A stretch of 64,000 nt of DNA from Cellulosimicrobium marinum (GCF_020551945.1 NZ_JAJBZH010000005.1:186001-250000), one strand, 5' to 3'; counted from the stretch's first letter, positions 14,034 to 26,196 are shown. The notes: generated by a model from the letters alone, not told the origin. Program-made: numbers and translations.

Positions 14034-14944
14034 GCGCCGACCTTCCGCAGGCCCTTGGTGAGGACCTCGCCGTAGACCTCGTCGGGGTCCAGGCGGCGCA
14101 GCTCCTCGATGAGCGCCTCGCTGAGCTTGCGGATCGGCAGCGCGACCCTGCGGTCCGGCTTGCCGGGCTGGCTGATCGTCACGATGCGCCCGTCGGGCCG
14201 GTCGAGGACGATCGGCCCGCTCCTGCGCTCGAGCGTGACGCGCGTGATCGCCTCGGCACCGGGCGTGCGGCGGATCGTCGTGGGGCAGTGCAGCTTCTGG
14301 CCGAGCCACGCGGCGAGCAGGTCGATCGACGTGTGCCGGTCCTCGCCCTCCACGACGACCGAGGTCACCGGGTCGTAGGGCGGCTGGTCGAGGGCCGCCG
14401 CGATGAGTCCGCGCCACAGCGTGACGCGCGCCCATGCGAGGTCGGAGTCGCCGGGACCGTACGTCGCGGCGAGCTGCGTGAGGGTCGCCCCGGGGTCCTC
14501 GGCCGTGACGGAGTCGGTGATGCGGCGCTGCGCCATGGCGCCGACGGGGTCGTCGTCGGGCGACGACGGCGGCTCGCCCGGCCACCAGACGACGATCGGC
14601 GCGTCGGGCAGGAGCAGGGGCATGACGAGCGTGTCCGCGTGGTCGAGGAGCGGTCCCGCGGTGCGCAGCACCACGACCTCGGACGCACCGGCGTCGCCGC
14701 CGACGCGGATCTGCGCGTCCAGCCGGGTGGCGTCGCCCGCGGCGGGAGCCACGACGACCACCCGGCAGGGGTGCTCGCGGCTCGCGTCGTTCGCGGCCTC
14801 GATCGACGTCTCGACCTCGGACTCGCGGGCGATGACGACGAGGGTGAGCACGCGGCCCAGGGCGACGGCGCCGCCCTCGTCCCGCAGGCTGACGAGCCGC
14901 TTGTTCACCGCGTTGGTCGTGGTGTCGGGAAGGTCGATGATCAT
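14030..14944 (-). CDS. opcA: Glucose-6-phosphate dehydrogenase assembly protein OpcA
   Basis: OpcA is needed for assembly and activity of glucose-6-phosphate dehydrogenase in cyanobacteria and actinobacteria, where it also mediates redox control. Product 304 residues. Recognisable stretches are the N-terminal IIDLPDTTTNAVNKRLVSLRDEGG, VVIARESEVETSIEAANDASREHPCRVVVV, and PDAPIVVWWPGEPP. ATG start. Its position between zwf (79 bases upstream) and pgl (4-base overlap) is diagnostic. Confidence 0.95.
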   Translation of the reverse strand: MIIDLPDTTTNAVNKRLVSLRDEGGAVALGRVLTLVVIARESEVETSIEAANDASREHPCRVVVVAPAAGDATRLDAQIRVGGDAGASEVVVLRTAGPLLDHADTLVMPLLLPDAPIVVWWPGEPPSSPDDDPVGAMAQRRITDSVTAEDPGATLTQLAATYGPGDSDLAWARVTLWRGLIAAALDQPPYDPVTSVVVEGEDRHTSIDLLAAWLGQKLHCPTTIRRTPGAEAITRVTLERRSGPIVLDRPDGRIVTISQPGKPDRRVALPIRKLSEALIEELRRLDPDEVYGEVLTKGLRKVGA

Positions 14945-15023
14945 CGCGGGGTCCTCCCCGGTCGCGGGCGGGCGGTGCGGGCGTCGAAGGACGCGGGGCG
15001 GGGCACGAGGTGCCTCGGCGGCG

Positions 15024-16565
15024 TCACGGACGCCGCCAGACGCGGCCGTCGCGCGCGAGCATCTCGTCCGCCGACGTCGGCCCCCATGTGCCGGACCGGT
15101 ACTGCTCGGGCGCGCCCTTCGCCTCCCAGTGCGCGGTGATCGGGTCGAGGATCTTCCACGACAGCTCGACCTCCTCGCGCGTCGGGAAGAGCGGCGGGTC
15201 GCCGAGCAGGACGTCGAGGATGAGCCGCTCGTACGCCTCGGGGGAGGATTCGGTGAACGCGTGGCCGTACCCGAAGTCCATCGTGACGTCGCGGACCTCC
15301 ATCGCGGTGCCCGGCACCTTCGCGCCGAACCGCATGGTCACGCCCTCGTCGGGCTGCACGCGGATGACCAGGGCGTTGTTGCCGAGGTCGGACGCCTGCG
15401 ACGTCTCGAACGGCAGGTGCGGCGCCTTCTTGAAGACGACGGCCACCTCGGTGACGCGCCGCCCGAGCCGCTTGCCGGTGCGCAGGTAGAACGGGACGCC
15501 GGCCCACCGCCGGTTGTCGACGTCGACGCGGATGGCCGCGTACGTCTCGGTGCGGGACTCGGCGGAGATGCCGTCCTCGTCGAGGAAGCCGATGACCTCC
15601 TCGCCGCCCTGCCACCCGGCGGCGTACTGGCCGCGCGCGGTGTGCTTCGACAGGTCGCGGGGCAGCCGCACGGAGGACAGCGCCTTGATCTTCTCGGCGC
15701 GCAGCGAGGGGGCGTCGAACGACACGGGCTCCTCCATCGCGACGAGCGCGAGGAGCTGGAGCAGGTGGTTCTGGATGACGTCGCGCGCGGCGCCGATCCC
15801 GTCGTAGTAGCCCGCGCGCCCGCCGATGCCGATGTCCTCGGCCATGGTGATCTGGACGTGGTCGACGTAGTGGGAGTTCCACAACGGCTCGAACATCTGG
15901 TTCGCGAACCGCAGGGCGAGGAGGTTCTGGACCGTCTCCTTGCCGAGGTAGTGGTCGATGCGGAACACCGAGTCGGGCGGGAAGACCTCGGAGACCACGG
16001 CGTCGAGCTCGCGGGCGCTCTCGAGGTCGTGGCCGAACGGCTTCTCGATGACGACGCGCCGCCACGCGTCGCCCTCGGACCGTGACAGGCCCGACTCGGC
16101 GAGCTGGCGGCACACGACCGGGAAGGCGCTCGGCGGCACCGAGAGGTAAAAGGCGTGGTTGCCGCCCGTGCCCCGCTCCGCGTCGAGGGTCTCGACGGTC
16201 TCGCGCAGGCGCTCGAACGCGGAGTCGTCGTCGAACGAGCCCTGGACGAACCGGATGCCCTCGGAGAGCTGGCGCCAGGTCGCCTCGCGGAACGGGGTGC
16301 GCGCGTGCTCCTTCACGGCGTCGTGCACGACCTGGGCGAAGTCCTGGTCCTCCCAGTCGCGCCGGGCGAAGCCCGTGAGGGCGAAGCCGGGGGGCAGGAG
16401 CCCGCGGTTGGCGAGGTCGTACACCGCGGGCATGAGCTTCTTGCGCGCGAGGTCGCCCGTGACCCCGAAGATGACGAGCCCGCACGGCCCCGCGATGCGG
16501 GGCAGGCGCAGGTCGAGCGGGTCGCGCAGGGGGTTCTGCTCTGCCGTGATCTTGGCCGGTCTCAC
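15024..16565 (-). CDS. zwf: Glucose-6-phosphate 1-dehydrogenase
   Basis: Zwf catalyses the first, NADP-dependent step of the oxidative pentose phosphate pathway. Product 513 residues. Seen: LVIFGVTGDLARKKLMPAVYDL (nucleotide-binding fingerprint), RIDHYLGKETVQNL (active site with the catalytic His region) and FEPLWNSHYVDHVQIT. The GTG at 16565 (V-R-P-A-K) gives the usual family length; an in-frame extension upstream is low-complexity and lacks conservation signs. It lies 107 bases after tal and 79 before opcA. Confidence 0.97.
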   Translation of the reverse strand: MRPAKITAEQNPLRDPLDLRLPRIAGPCGLVIFGVTGDLARKKLMPAVYDLANRGLLPPGFALTGFARRDWEDQDFAQVVHDAVKEHARTPFREATWRQLSEGIRFVQGSFDDDSAFERLRETVETLDAERGTGGNHAFYLSVPPSAFPVVCRQLAESGLSRSEGDAWRRVVIEKPFGHDLESARELDAVVSEVFPPDSVFRIDHYLGKETVQNLLALRFANQMFEPLWNSHYVDHVQITMAEDIGIGGRAGYYDGIGAARDVIQNHLLQLLALVAMEEPVSFDAPSLRAEKIKALSSVRLPRDLSKHTARGQYAAGWQGGEEVIGFLDEDGISAESRTETYAAIRVDVDNRRWAGVPFYLRTGKRLGRRVTEVAVVFKKAPHLPFETSQASDLGNNALVIRVQPDEGVTMRFGAKVPGTAMEVRDVTMDFGYGHAFTESSPEAYERLILDVLLGDPPLFPTREEVELSWKILDPITAHWEAKGAPEQYRSGTWGPTSADEMLARDGRVWRRP

Positions 16566-16672
16566 CTGGTGGCACCGTTCCGTTCGAGGTGGGTCGGGGT
16601 GGGGGGAAGGCGGGTCGATCCTACGAGGACGGTGTGCGCGGCGGCACCCCGCGCCCGCGGACCGGACGGGTG

Positions 16673-17815
16673 TCAACGCTGGTCGGAGGCGCGGCGCAGG
16701 CCGTCCGCGGTCGTCTCGAGGAGCTCGGTCCAGCTGTCCTCGAACTTGCGCACGCCCTCGCGCTCGAGATCACGCGTCACCTCGGTCATCGAGATGCCGA
16801 CCGAGTCGACCGCCTCGAGGGTGCGGCGCGCCGCGTCCACGCCGCCCACGACGGTGTCGCCGGTGACGGTGCCGTGGTCGGCGAAGGCCTGGAGCGTGGC
16901 TTCGGGCATCGTGTTGACGACGCCGTCGGTGACCAGCTCGGTCACGTACATCGTGTCGGGGTAGGCCGGGTTCTTCACGCCCGTCGAGGCCCACAGCGGT
17001 CGTTGCGGCTGCGCGCCCGCGGCCGCGAGGGAGCGCCAACGATCGGTCGCGCGGAACTCCTGGTACGCCTCGAACGCGAGGCGGGCGTTCGCGATCGCGG
17101 CGCGCCCGCGCAGGTCGAGCGCCTGGGGCGTGCCCACCTTCTCCAGCGCCGCGTCCACCGCGGTGTCGACGCGCGAGACGAAGAAGGAGGCGACCGAGCC
17201 CACGGGGGCGAGGTCGACGCCGGCGGTGCGTGCCTGCTCCAGCCCGGTCGCGAACGCGTCCATCACCGCGCGATAGCGCTCGAGGGAGAAGATGAGGGTG
17301 ACGTTCACGCTGATCCCGCGTGCGAGGGTCTGGGTGATGGCGTCGAGCCCCGTGAGCGTGGCCGGGATCTTGATGTAGACGTTGGGCCGGTCGATCGTGC
17401 GCCACAGGCGCTCGGCGACCTCGACGGTGGCCCCGGCATCCTGGTCCGCCAGCCGCGGGTCGACCTCGATGGACACGCGGCCGTCCACGCCGTCCGTCGC
17501 GTCGTACAGCGGCCGGAGCAGGTCCGCGGCCGCACGGACGTCGTCGGTCGTGATCCGTTCGACCGCGGCCTCGACGGCGGCGGCGTCGGTGCCGGCGGGC
17601 GCGAGCTCGGCGAGCTGCGCGTCGTACGCGTCGCCCGTCGACAGCGCGCTCGCGAAGATCGTCGGGTTGGTCGTGACGCCCACGACGCCGCGCGTCGCCA
17701 CGAGGTCGGCGAGGTTCCCGGAGCGCAGCCGCTCCCGCGAGAGGTCGTCGAGCCAGATCGACACCCCCGCCTGCGTGAGCTGGTCGACGGGACCGGGGAC
17801 GGTGGGCTGCGTCAT
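16673..17815 (-). CDS. tal: Transaldolase
   Basis: Transaldolase moves a dihydroxyacetone unit between sugar phosphates in the non-oxidative pentose phosphate pathway. Product 380 residues, the long actinobacterial form. Seen: [65 protein letters not shown] and [20 protein letters not shown] with the Schiff-base lysine. The ATG at 17815 is the only good start. It lies between tkt and zwf. Confidence 0.97.
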   Translation of the reverse strand: MTQPTVPGPVDQLTQAGVSIWLDDLSRERLRSGNLADLVATRGVVGVTTNPTIFASALSTGDAYDAQLAELAPAGTDAAAVEAAVERITTDDVRAAADLLRPLYDATDGVDGRVSIEVDPRLADQDAGATVEVAERLWRTIDRPNVYIKIPATLTGLDAITQTLARGISVNVTLIFSLERYRAVMDAFATGLEQARTAGVDLAPVGSVASFFVSRVDTAVDAALEKVGTPQALDLRGRAAIANARLAFEAYQEFRATDRWRSLAAAGAQPQRPLWASTGVKNPAYPDTMYVTELVTDGVVNTMPEATLQAFADHGTVTGDTVVGGVDAARRTLEAVDSVGISMTEVTRDLEREGVRKFEDSWTELLETTADGLRRASDQR

Positions 17816-17890
17816 GGGAAGTCCTCTCGTGGTGCTCGGCGGTGCCTCACGTGCGCGGGTGCTGCGGCCGACGTCGCGCGCCGGGCCGAC

Positions 17891-17969
17891 GCGCGGCGCG
17901 GGGGTGGCGCGCGGCGCGGGGGTGGAGCGGTCCCGAGGTGGGGCGCCGGCGCGCCGGGCCCCACCTCGG
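17891..17969. terminator. tkt-tal spacer: tandem repeat and 12-bp hairpin
   Basis: The stem CCGAGGTGGGGC (17933-17944) pairs perfectly with 17958-17969 around a 13-base GC loop and lies 14 bases beyond the tkt stop on the minus strand, so it is a probable tkt terminator or attenuator ahead of tal. Beside it a 17-base unit, GCGCGGCGCGGGGGTGG, occurs twice (17891-17907, 17909-17925) with an 18-base period. Confidence 0.55.
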
Positions 17970-17982
17970 AATCTACGGTCGG

Positions 17983-20145
<2,163 letters not shown>

Positions 20146-20402
20146 CGAACCTCATTCCCGTCCGGAGCGCGGCCCCGGATCGTCGCGACATTCTCGAAGC
20201 AAACCGTCGAACAATTCCGGTCGGTCCCGACCGCTGCGCCCGGGGGCCCGTGCGGCCGGCCCGGCGCGGTGTCGTGGTTGCGGGAACCAGCCTATACGCG
20301 GGCGCCGTCGCCGCCCGTCGGTGCTCACGTCGTGGATTTCGGTCGGATCTCACACAATGTGCCGCGCCGTCGAGTCGGCTCCCGGGCAGGCGGGGACGTA
20401 CG
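20146..20402. promoter_or_regulatory. Divergent tkt / ctaB intergenic region
   Basis: This 257-base region must hold promoters for both genes. The clearest symmetric element is CGGTCGG-TC-CCGACCG at 20218-20233 (7-bp arms, 2-base spacer). A TATACG at about 20292 and short A/T-richer stretches near 20195-20215 and 20333-20357 are possible -10 regions, but no -35/-10 pair is convincing. No ORF is supported. Confidence 0.4.
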
Positions 20403-21464
20403 ATGAAGCAGGACGGCCGGCGGTCCGTCCCCGCTCGCCCCCCACCTCAGAACGGAACACCGAAGCGCGTGCACACCACGAGCCAGGCCCCGATCGACGG
20501 CACCGGAGTCCCGTCGCGCACCGCGCCCACGACGGGCGCGTCCCCGCAGGCGTCCCGCGGCGCCGCGGTCGCCGCGCGCGGGGTCCGCGAGCGGGTGGGC
20601 GCGTACGTCGCCCTGACGAAGCCGCGCATCATCGAGCTGCTGCTCGTCACGACGGTGCCCACGATGATCCTCGCGGCCGGGGGCTTCCCGGACTTCTGGC
20701 TGGTGGTGGCGACCCTCGTCGGCGGGACCCTCGCCGCGGCGTCGGCCAACGTCTACAACTGCTACCTCGACCGCGACATCGACGCGGTGATGAACCGCAC
20801 CAAGCGGCGCCCGCTCGTCACGGGCGAGATCAGCCCCCGGGCGGCGCTCGTCTTCGCGACGGTCCTCGGGGTCGTGTCGCTCGTGTGGTTCGCGACCCTC
20901 GTCAACGCCCTGTCGGCGTGGCTGACGTTCGCCGCGATCGCGATCTACGTGGTCGGCTACACGATGATCCTCAAGCGCCGCACCCCGCAGAACATCGTGT
21001 GGGGCGGGATCGCGGGGTGCATGCCGGTCTTCATCGGCTGGTCCGCCGTCGCGGACTCCCTGAGCTGGGCCGCTCTCGCCCTGTTCCTCGTGATCTTCTT
21101 CTGGACGCCTCCGCACTACTGGCCGCTGTCGATCAAGTTCCGGCACGACTACGCCACGGCGGAGGTGCCGATGCTCCCCGTCGTCGCCGACGACCGCAAG
21201 GTCGCGCGCGAGATGATCGTGTACGGCCTCGCGATGGTCGCGTCGTCGCTCGCCCTGTGGCCCCTGGCCGGGATGACGTGGGTGTACGGCGTGGTCGCCA
21301 CCGGCCTCGGCGTGTGGTTCATGGCCTCGTGCGTGACGATGCTGCGCCGGGCCCAGGACCCGACGCGCGGCAAGATCGGCGCGATGAAGGTCTTCCACGC
21401 CTCGATCACCTACCTCACGCTGCTCTTCGTCGCGGTCGCGGTCGACGTCTTCCTGCCCTGGTGA
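20403..21464 (+). CDS. ctaB: Protoheme IX farnesyltransferase (heme O synthase)
   Basis: This membrane prenyltransferase converts heme B to heme O for cytochrome oxidases. Product 353 residues from ATG 20403; GTG 20469 is an alternative that removes 22 weakly structured residues. Diagnostic is the first Asp-rich motif [26 protein letters not shown]; the loop [28 protein letters not shown] carries the second conserved site. About nine membrane helices are visible from [19 protein letters not shown] to the C-terminus. It is divergent from tkt, the usual actinobacterial arrangement; no oxidase subunit gene is next to it. Confidence 0.94.
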   Translation: MKQDGRRSVPARPPPQNGTPKRVHTTSQAPIDGTGVPSRTAPTTGASPQASRGAAVAARGVRERVGAYVALTKPRIIELLLVTTVPTMILAAGGFPDFWLVVATLVGGTLAAASANVYNCYLDRDIDAVMNRTKRRPLVTGEISPRAALVFATVLGVVSLVWFATLVNALSAWLTFAAIAIYVVGYTMILKRRTPQNIVWGGIAGCMPVFIGWSAVADSLSWAALALFLVIFFWTPPHYWPLSIKFRHDYATAEVPMLPVVADDRKVAREMIVYGLAMVASSLALWPLAGMTWVYGVVATGLGVWFMASCVTMLRRAQDPTRGKIGAMKVFHASITYLTLLFVAVAVDVFLPW

Positions 21465-21486
21465 CCCCGGTGTCGGCGAGGCGCGG

Positions 21487-22449
21487 GTGAGCGAGGCCGC
21501 AGGACCGGCGACGAGCGTGCCCGACGCGCTCGACCGGGCCGCGCGCGAGTACCTCGCGCACCTCGCCGTCGAGCGCGGCCTCTCCACGAACACCGTCGCG
21601 GCGTACCGGCGGGACCTCGCCCGCTACGTCGCCTTCCTCGCCGCGCGGGGGAACCACGCGGTGCGCGAGGTCGCACCCGAGGACGTGACGGCCTACGTGG
21701 TCGCGTTGCGCACGGGGGCCGACGGCGGGGCGAGCCTCTCGCCGTCGTCGACCGCCCGGTCCGTGGCCGCCGTGCGCGGGTGGCACCGTTTCTGCACCGC
21801 GGAGGGCCTGGCGGAGTCCGACCCCTCGATCGACGTGCGTCCCCCGGCCCAGGGCAAGCGGCTGCCGAAGGCGATCTCCACGGACGAGGTGGAGCGCATC
21901 CTCGAGGCGGCCGGCAGCGGCGACGGCCCGGGCCCGCTGCGCGACCGTGCGTTGCTCGAGCTCGTGTACTCCACCGGGGCCCGCATCTCCGAGGCGGTGA
22001 ACCTCGACGTCGACGACCTGGACCTGACCTCCGGCGCGGTCCGGCTGCTCGGCAAGGGGGGCAAGGAACGGGTCGTCCCCGTGGGGTCGTTCGCCCGTAG
22101 GGCGCTGGACGCCTACCTCGTGCGCGCCCGGCCCGAGCTCGCGGCGCACGGGCGCGGCACGCCGGCGACGTTCCTCAACACGCGGGGCGCCCGGCTGTCC
22201 CGCCAGAGCGCGTGGGCCGTGCTGCGCACCGCGGCGGAGCGGGCGGGGCTCGCGCACCCGGAGCGGATCTCGCCGCACACCCTGCGGCACTCCTTCGCGA
22301 CGCACCTGCTCGCCGGGGGCGCCGACGTGCGCGTCGTCCAGGAGCTGCTCGGGCACGCGTCGGTGACGACCACGCAGATCTACACCCTCGTCACCCCGGA
22401 CACCCTGCGCGAGGTGTACACCTCGGCGCACCCGCGCGCCCTGGGCTGA
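21487..22449 (+). CDS. xerD: Site-specific tyrosine recombinase XerD
   Basis: XerD resolves chromosome dimers at dif with XerC. Product 320 residues: N-terminal SAM-like DNA-binding domain ([30 protein letters not shown]) and C-terminal catalytic domain with R ([12 protein letters not shown]), HxxR ([14 protein letters not shown]), H ([14 protein letters not shown]) and the nucleophile Tyr in that last motif. GTG start 21487, 22 bases after ctaB. Context (parA-like, scpA, scpB) marks it as the housekeeping XerD, not a phage integrase. Confidence 0.95.
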   Translation: MSEAAGPATSVPDALDRAAREYLAHLAVERGLSTNTVAAYRRDLARYVAFLAARGNHAVREVAPEDVTAYVVALRTGADGGASLSPSSTARSVAAVRGWHRFCTAEGLAESDPSIDVRPPAQGKRLPKAISTDEVERILEAAGSGDGPGPLRDRALLELVYSTGARISEAVNLDVDDLDLTSGAVRLLGKGGKERVVPVGSFARRALDAYLVRARPELAAHGRGTPATFLNTRGARLSRQSAWAVLRTAAERAGLAHPERISPHTLRHSFATHLLAGGADVRVVQELLGHASVTTTQIYTLVTPDTLREVYTSAHPRALG

Positions 22450-22526
22450 CCCTGGGCCCGACGGCGCGCGGAGGGCAAGTCGCGGCGCGCGGGCGCGTGC
22501 GCGCGAGCCGCGGCGGGGGCCTGCGA

Positions 22527-22532
22527 TACCGT
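22527..22532 (+). promoter_or_regulatory. Leaderless-type -10 box for the parA-like gene
   Basis: TACCGT fits TAnnnT and lies exactly 7 bases before the GTG at 22540, as TAGGGT does before uvrC. It supports GTG 22540 over the GTG at 22531, which would lie inside the -10 box, and marks a probable operon start after xerD. Confidence 0.5.
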
Positions 22533-22539
22533 GGCCGAC

Positions 22540-23538
22540 GTGAGCAGCCAGGCCGAGACCCACGACGAGACCGGGGGCGTGTACGCCGCGCCCGGTGCCG
22601 ACGCCTCTCGGGTCGCGCCGCCCGTGGCACCGGGACCCGCCACCGTGACCGAGGCCCCGACGTCGGGCCCGCCGCCCGGGGAGACGGCGCAGGAGCAGCG
22701 CACCGACGTCGTCGGGCGACCGCTGCCCGACTTCCCGGAGCCGGCACCGCTCGCGACGCACGGGCCGGGCCGCATCATCGCGATGTGCAACCAGAAGGGC
22801 GGCGTCGGCAAGACGACGACCACGATCAACCTCGGTGCCGCGCTCGCCGAGTACGGGCGGCGCGTCCTGCTCGTCGACTTCGACCCGCAGGGCGCGGCGT
22901 CCGTCGGCCTCGGCGTCAACCCGCACGAGCTCGACCGGACCGTCTACAACCTCCTCATGGAGCGCTCGGCCGACGTGCACGACGTGCTCGTCCCCACGGA
23001 GGTCGAGAACCTCGACCTGCTGCCCGCGAACATCGACCTGTCCGCCGCGGAGGTGCAGCTCGTCGGCGAGGTGGCCCGCGAGTCCGTGCTCGCGCGCGTT
23101 CTGCGGCCGGTCGTCGACGACTACGACGTCGTCCTCGTGGACTGCCAGCCCTCGCTCGGGCTCCTCACGGTCAACGCGCTCACGGCCGCGCACGGCGTGC
23201 TCATCCCGCTGGAGTGCGAGTTCTTCGCGCTGCGCGGCGTCGCGCTGCTGGTCGAGACGATCGAGAAGGTGCGCGACCGGCTCAACCCGCGGCTCGACGT
23301 CGACGGCATCCTCGCGACGATGTTCGACTCCCGCACGCTCCACTCGCGCGAGGTCGTCGCGCGCGTGCACGAGGCGTTCGGCGACAAGCTCTTCCAGACG
23401 GTCATCGGTCGCACGGTGAAGTTCCCCGACGCATCCGTCGCCGCCGAGCCCATCACCGCGTACGCGCCCACCCACCCCGGCGCGCAGGCCTACCGGCAGC
23501 TCGCCCGGGAGCTGGTCGCCCGTGGCGACGCCGCCTGA
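22540..23538 (+). CDS. ParA/Soj family ATPase
   Basis: ParA-family P-loop ATPase of 332 residues, probably in chromosome segregation or organisation. After an 80-residue Pro/Ala/Thr-rich tail come the deviant Walker A IAMCNQKGGVGKTTTTINLGAAL, VDFDPQGAASVGLG and VDCQPSLGLLTVNAL, with CEFFALRGVALLVETI. No parB is adjacent, so it is the ParA-like protein that regularly precedes scpAB in actinobacteria and not the oriC-linked ParA. GTG 22540 is chosen because of the -10 box 7 bases upstream. Its 3' end overlaps scpA by 17 bases. Confidence 0.92.
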   Translation: MSSQAETHDETGGVYAAPGADASRVAPPVAPGPATVTEAPTSGPPPGETAQEQRTDVVGRPLPDFPEPAPLATHGPGRIIAMCNQKGGVGKTTTTINLGAALAEYGRRVLLVDFDPQGAASVGLGVNPHELDRTVYNLLMERSADVHDVLVPTEVENLDLLPANIDLSAAEVQLVGEVARESVLARVLRPVVDDYDVVLVDCQPSLGLLTVNALTAAHGVLIPLECEFFALRGVALLVETIEKVRDRLNPRLDVDGILATMFDSRTLHSREVVARVHEAFGDKLFQTVIGRTVKFPDASVAAEPITAYAPTHPGAQAYRQLARELVARGDAA

Positions 23539-24499
23539 CGTCGCACCGGCGAGGCCCGTCGACCCGGCCGAGGTCGCCGAGCCGGGCGGCTTCGAGGTCC
23601 GGCTGGACAACTTCACGGGACCGTTCGACCTGCTGCTGTCGCTCATCACGAAGCACAAGCTCGACATCACGGAGGTCGCGCTCGGTCGCGTGACCGACGA
23701 CTTCGTCGCCTACATCCGCACACAGGAACAGGCCGCGCAGGCCGCGCGCGCCGCGGGGGTGGACCACCCGGGGTGGGACCTCGGGACCGCGAGCGAGTTC
23801 CTCGTGGTCGCGGCGACGCTCCTCGACCTCAAGGCCGCCCGCCTGCTGCCGTCGGGCAGCGTCGACGACGAGGAGGACCTCGCGCTCCTCGAGGCGCGCG
23901 ACCTGCTGTTCGTGCGCCTGCTGCAGTACCGCGCGTACAAGGAGGTCTCCGGGGTGCTCGCCGAGCGCCTCGCGAGCCAGGGGCGCCGGTTCCCCCGGGT
24001 CGTCCAGCTCGAGCCGCACCTGGCCGCCGCCCTGCCCGAGCTCGTGTGGACGCTCGGCCCGGACCGGCTCGCCGCCCTCGCCGCGGGCGCCCTCGCGCCC
24101 AAGCCGCCCCCGCCGGGCGTCGACCTCGCCCACCTGCACGCCCCCGCGGTGAGCGTGCGCGAGCAGGCCGAGCTCGTCGCGGGACGCGTGCGCCGCCAGG
24201 GCGTGGCGACGTTCCGCTCGCTCACGGCGGACGCGGGGGAGACCGTCGTGGTCGTCGCCCGCTTCCTCGCGCTCCTGGAGCTCTTCCGCGAGGGCCTGGT
24301 CGGGTTCGACCAGGTCTCGCCCCTGGGCGAGCTCACCGTCCGGTGGGCCGGGGCCGACGAGACCGACGACGCGGACCTCGACCACGCGGACCCCGACGAC
24401 CCGGAGCCCGACGGCGCGCGGCGCGGCGTCCCGGTGCTCGCGGCCGGGGTGGGCGGCGAGTTCGACGAGCAGGACGAGGCCGAGGAGGCGCTCGCGTGA
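23522..24499 (+). CDS. scpA: Segregation and condensation protein A
   Basis: ScpA is the kleisin subunit of the SMC-ScpAB condensin complex that compacts chromosomes. Product 325 residues. The N-terminal domain that contacts SMC is clear (FEVRLDNFTGPFDLLLSLITKHKLDITEVALGRVTDDFVAYI), followed by the ATLLDLKAARLLP helix region and a C-terminal winged helix (RFLALLELFREGLVGFDQVSPLGELTVRW). An acidic tail of about 50 residues extends past the usual end. The GTG start lies inside parA; the end overlaps scpB by GTGA. Confidence 0.95.
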   Translation: MATPPDVAPARPVDPAEVAEPGGFEVRLDNFTGPFDLLLSLITKHKLDITEVALGRVTDDFVAYIRTQEQAAQAARAAGVDHPGWDLGTASEFLVVAATLLDLKAARLLPSGSVDDEEDLALLEARDLLFVRLLQYRAYKEVSGVLAERLASQGRRFPRVVQLEPHLAAALPELVWTLGPDRLAALAAGALAPKPPPPGVDLAHLHAPAVSVREQAELVAGRVRRQGVATFRSLTADAGETVVVVARFLALLELFREGLVGFDQVSPLGELTVRWAGADETDDADLDHADPDDPEPDGARRGVPVLAAGVGGEFDEQDEAEEALA

Positions 24500-25242
24500 C
24501 GGACACCGACCAACAGGGGGCGGCGCCGACCGACCCCGCGGCCACGGACGGCCTGGACGGCCCGGACGTCCACGACCTGCCGGGCGGCCTGCCGGCCGCC
24601 CTCGAGGCGGTCCTCATGGTCGCCGACGAGCCCGTCCCCGTCGTCGAGCTCGCCGCGGCGCTCGCGGTCGCCACCCCCGAGGTGGAGGCGGCGCTCGTGG
24701 CGCTCGCGGCGGAGTACCGCGGCGAGGACGGGGCACGGCCGCGGGGCTTCGAGCTGCGCGAGGCGGCCGGGGGGTGGCGCGTGTACTCGGCGCCGGCCCA
24801 CGCCGAGGCCGTCGGACGGTTCGTCCAGGGCGGGCAGACGGCCCGTCTCACCCAGGCGGCGTTGGAGACTCTGGCCGTCATCGCGTACCGTCAACCGGTC
24901 AGCCGGGGGCAGGTGTCCGCGGTGCGCGGCGTGAACGTCGACGGCGTGGTGCGCACACTGGCCGCCCGCGGGCTCGTGGCCGAGACCGGTCAGGACCCGC
25001 ACACCGGTGCGAGCCTGTTCGGCACCACGGGGTACTTCCTTGAGCGCATGGGCTTCACCTCGCTCGACGAGCTGCCGCCGCTCGCACCGCACCTGCCCGG
25101 CATGGACGACCTCGAGGGCATCGACGGTCTCGCGGACCTCCGGTCGGCGGGCACCGGGCGCCGCCCCGCAGCACAGGCACCCGGTGACGGCGCGTCGGAC
25201 GACGCACCGCACGACGGGACCACGGACGAAGGACGGGAATGA
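24496..25242 (+). CDS. scpB: Segregation and condensation protein B
   Basis: ScpB binds ScpA as a dimer in the SMC condensin complex. Product 248 residues with two winged helices: LPAALEAVLMVADEPVPVVELAAAL and the hallmark LTQAALETLAVIAYRQPVSRGQVSAVRGVNVDGVVRTLAARGLV, then GTTGYFLERMGFTSLDELPPLAPHLP. N- and C-terminal tails are acidic, Asp/Thr-rich and not conserved. The GTG at 24496 overlaps the scpA stop and the end overlaps rluB (ATGA), so scpA-scpB-rluB are coupled. Confidence 0.95.
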   Translation: MTDTDQQGAAPTDPAATDGLDGPDVHDLPGGLPAALEAVLMVADEPVPVVELAAALAVATPEVEAALVALAAEYRGEDGARPRGFELREAAGGWRVYSAPAHAEAVGRFVQGGQTARLTQAALETLAVIAYRQPVSRGQVSAVRGVNVDGVVRTLAARGLVAETGQDPHTGASLFGTTGYFLERMGFTSLDELPPLAPHLPGMDDLEGIDGLADLRSAGTGRRPAAQAPGDGASDDAPHDGTTDEGRE

Positions 25243-26165
25243 GCACAGCAGACCGACGCCGGGACGGCGGGGCGCCGCGACGCGGTGGGTCGCAGCGGCC
25301 CGGGGCTCAGCGGGGTGGGGCCCAGCGGGGTGGGGCTCAGAGGGGCGGGTCCCAGGGCGGCCGGGGTTCCGGCGCCCGGGACGGCGCCGCGAGCCGCCGC
25401 CCTCGGCCGGCGCCCGAGCCCGTCAAGGACGTGCACGTCGAGGACGGCGTGCGCCTGCAGAAGGTGCTCGCCGCCGCGGGCCTCGGCTCGCGCCGCGCCT
25501 GCGAGGAGCTCATCGCCACGGGCCGCGTGGAGGTCGACGGCGTGCGCGTGCGCGAGCTGGGCGTGCGGGTCGACCCGGCACGCGCCGTCGTCCACGTGGA
25601 CGGCATGCGGCTCCAGCTCGACACGTCGCGCGTCACCCTGGCGCTGAACAAGCCCCGCGGCGTCGTGTCCACGATGCACGACCCCGAGGGCCGTCCCAGC
25701 CTCGCCGAGCTCGTCGCCGACCGCTCGGAGCGCCTGTTCCACGTCGGCCGGCTCGACGCCGACAGCGAGGGCCTCCTGCTCCTGACCAACGACGGCGAGC
25801 TCGCGAACCGCCTCGCGCACCCGTCGCACGAGGTCGCGAAGACGTATCTCGTCACCGTCCAGGGCAAGCTGCCCGGGAACCTCGCGAACCGGTTCCTGCA
25901 CGGCATCGAGCTCGAGGACGGCGTGGTCCGCGCCGACGCCTACCGCGTCGTCGACCAGGTCGCCGACCGGACCATGGTCGAGCTCGTCCTGCACTCCGGG
26001 CGCAACCGGGTCGTGCGCCGCATGTTCGACGAGGTCGGCCACCCCGTGTCGCGGCTGGTGCGCACCCGCATCGGCCCGATCGCGCTCGGCAACCTGCGAC
26101 CCGGCACGACGCGCGTCCTCGGGCGCACGGAGCTCGGCACTCTCATGTCCGCCGTCGCCCTCTGA
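25239..26165 (+). CDS. rluB: RluB/RsuA family rRNA pseudouridine synthase
   Basis: The enzyme isomerises a uridine in 23S (or 16S) rRNA to pseudouridine. Product 308 residues: an S4 RNA-binding domain (VRLQKVLAAAGLGSRRACEELIATGRVEVDG, about 70-130) and the catalytic domain with LNKPRGVVST, FHVGRLDADSEGLLLLTNDGEL (catalytic Asp) and GRNRVVRRMFDEVGHPVSRLVRTRIGP. The first 60 residues are a disordered Arg/Gly/Gln-rich extension with a repeated RGGAQ-type unit. It overlaps the scpB stop. The exact target uridine cannot be told from sequence. Confidence 0.92.
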   Translation: MSTADRRRDGGAPRRGGSQRPGAQRGGAQRGGAQRGGSQGGRGSGARDGAASRRPRPAPEPVKDVHVEDGVRLQKVLAAAGLGSRRACEELIATGRVEVDGVRVRELGVRVDPARAVVHVDGMRLQLDTSRVTLALNKPRGVVSTMHDPEGRPSLAELVADRSERLFHVGRLDADSEGLLLLTNDGELANRLAHPSHEVAKTYLVTVQGKLPGNLANRFLHGIELEDGVVRADAYRVVDQVADRTMVELVLHSGRNRVVRRMFDEVGHPVSRLVRTRIGPIALGNLRPGTTRVLGRTELGTLMSAVAL

Positions 26166-26196
26166 GCCGCGCACCGCGCACGAAGGAGCACCACCC

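Noticed and set aside
21487-22449. Tyrosine recombinase as a phage or island integrase
   Set aside because: Length, motifs and linkage to parA-scpA-scpB identify housekeeping XerD.
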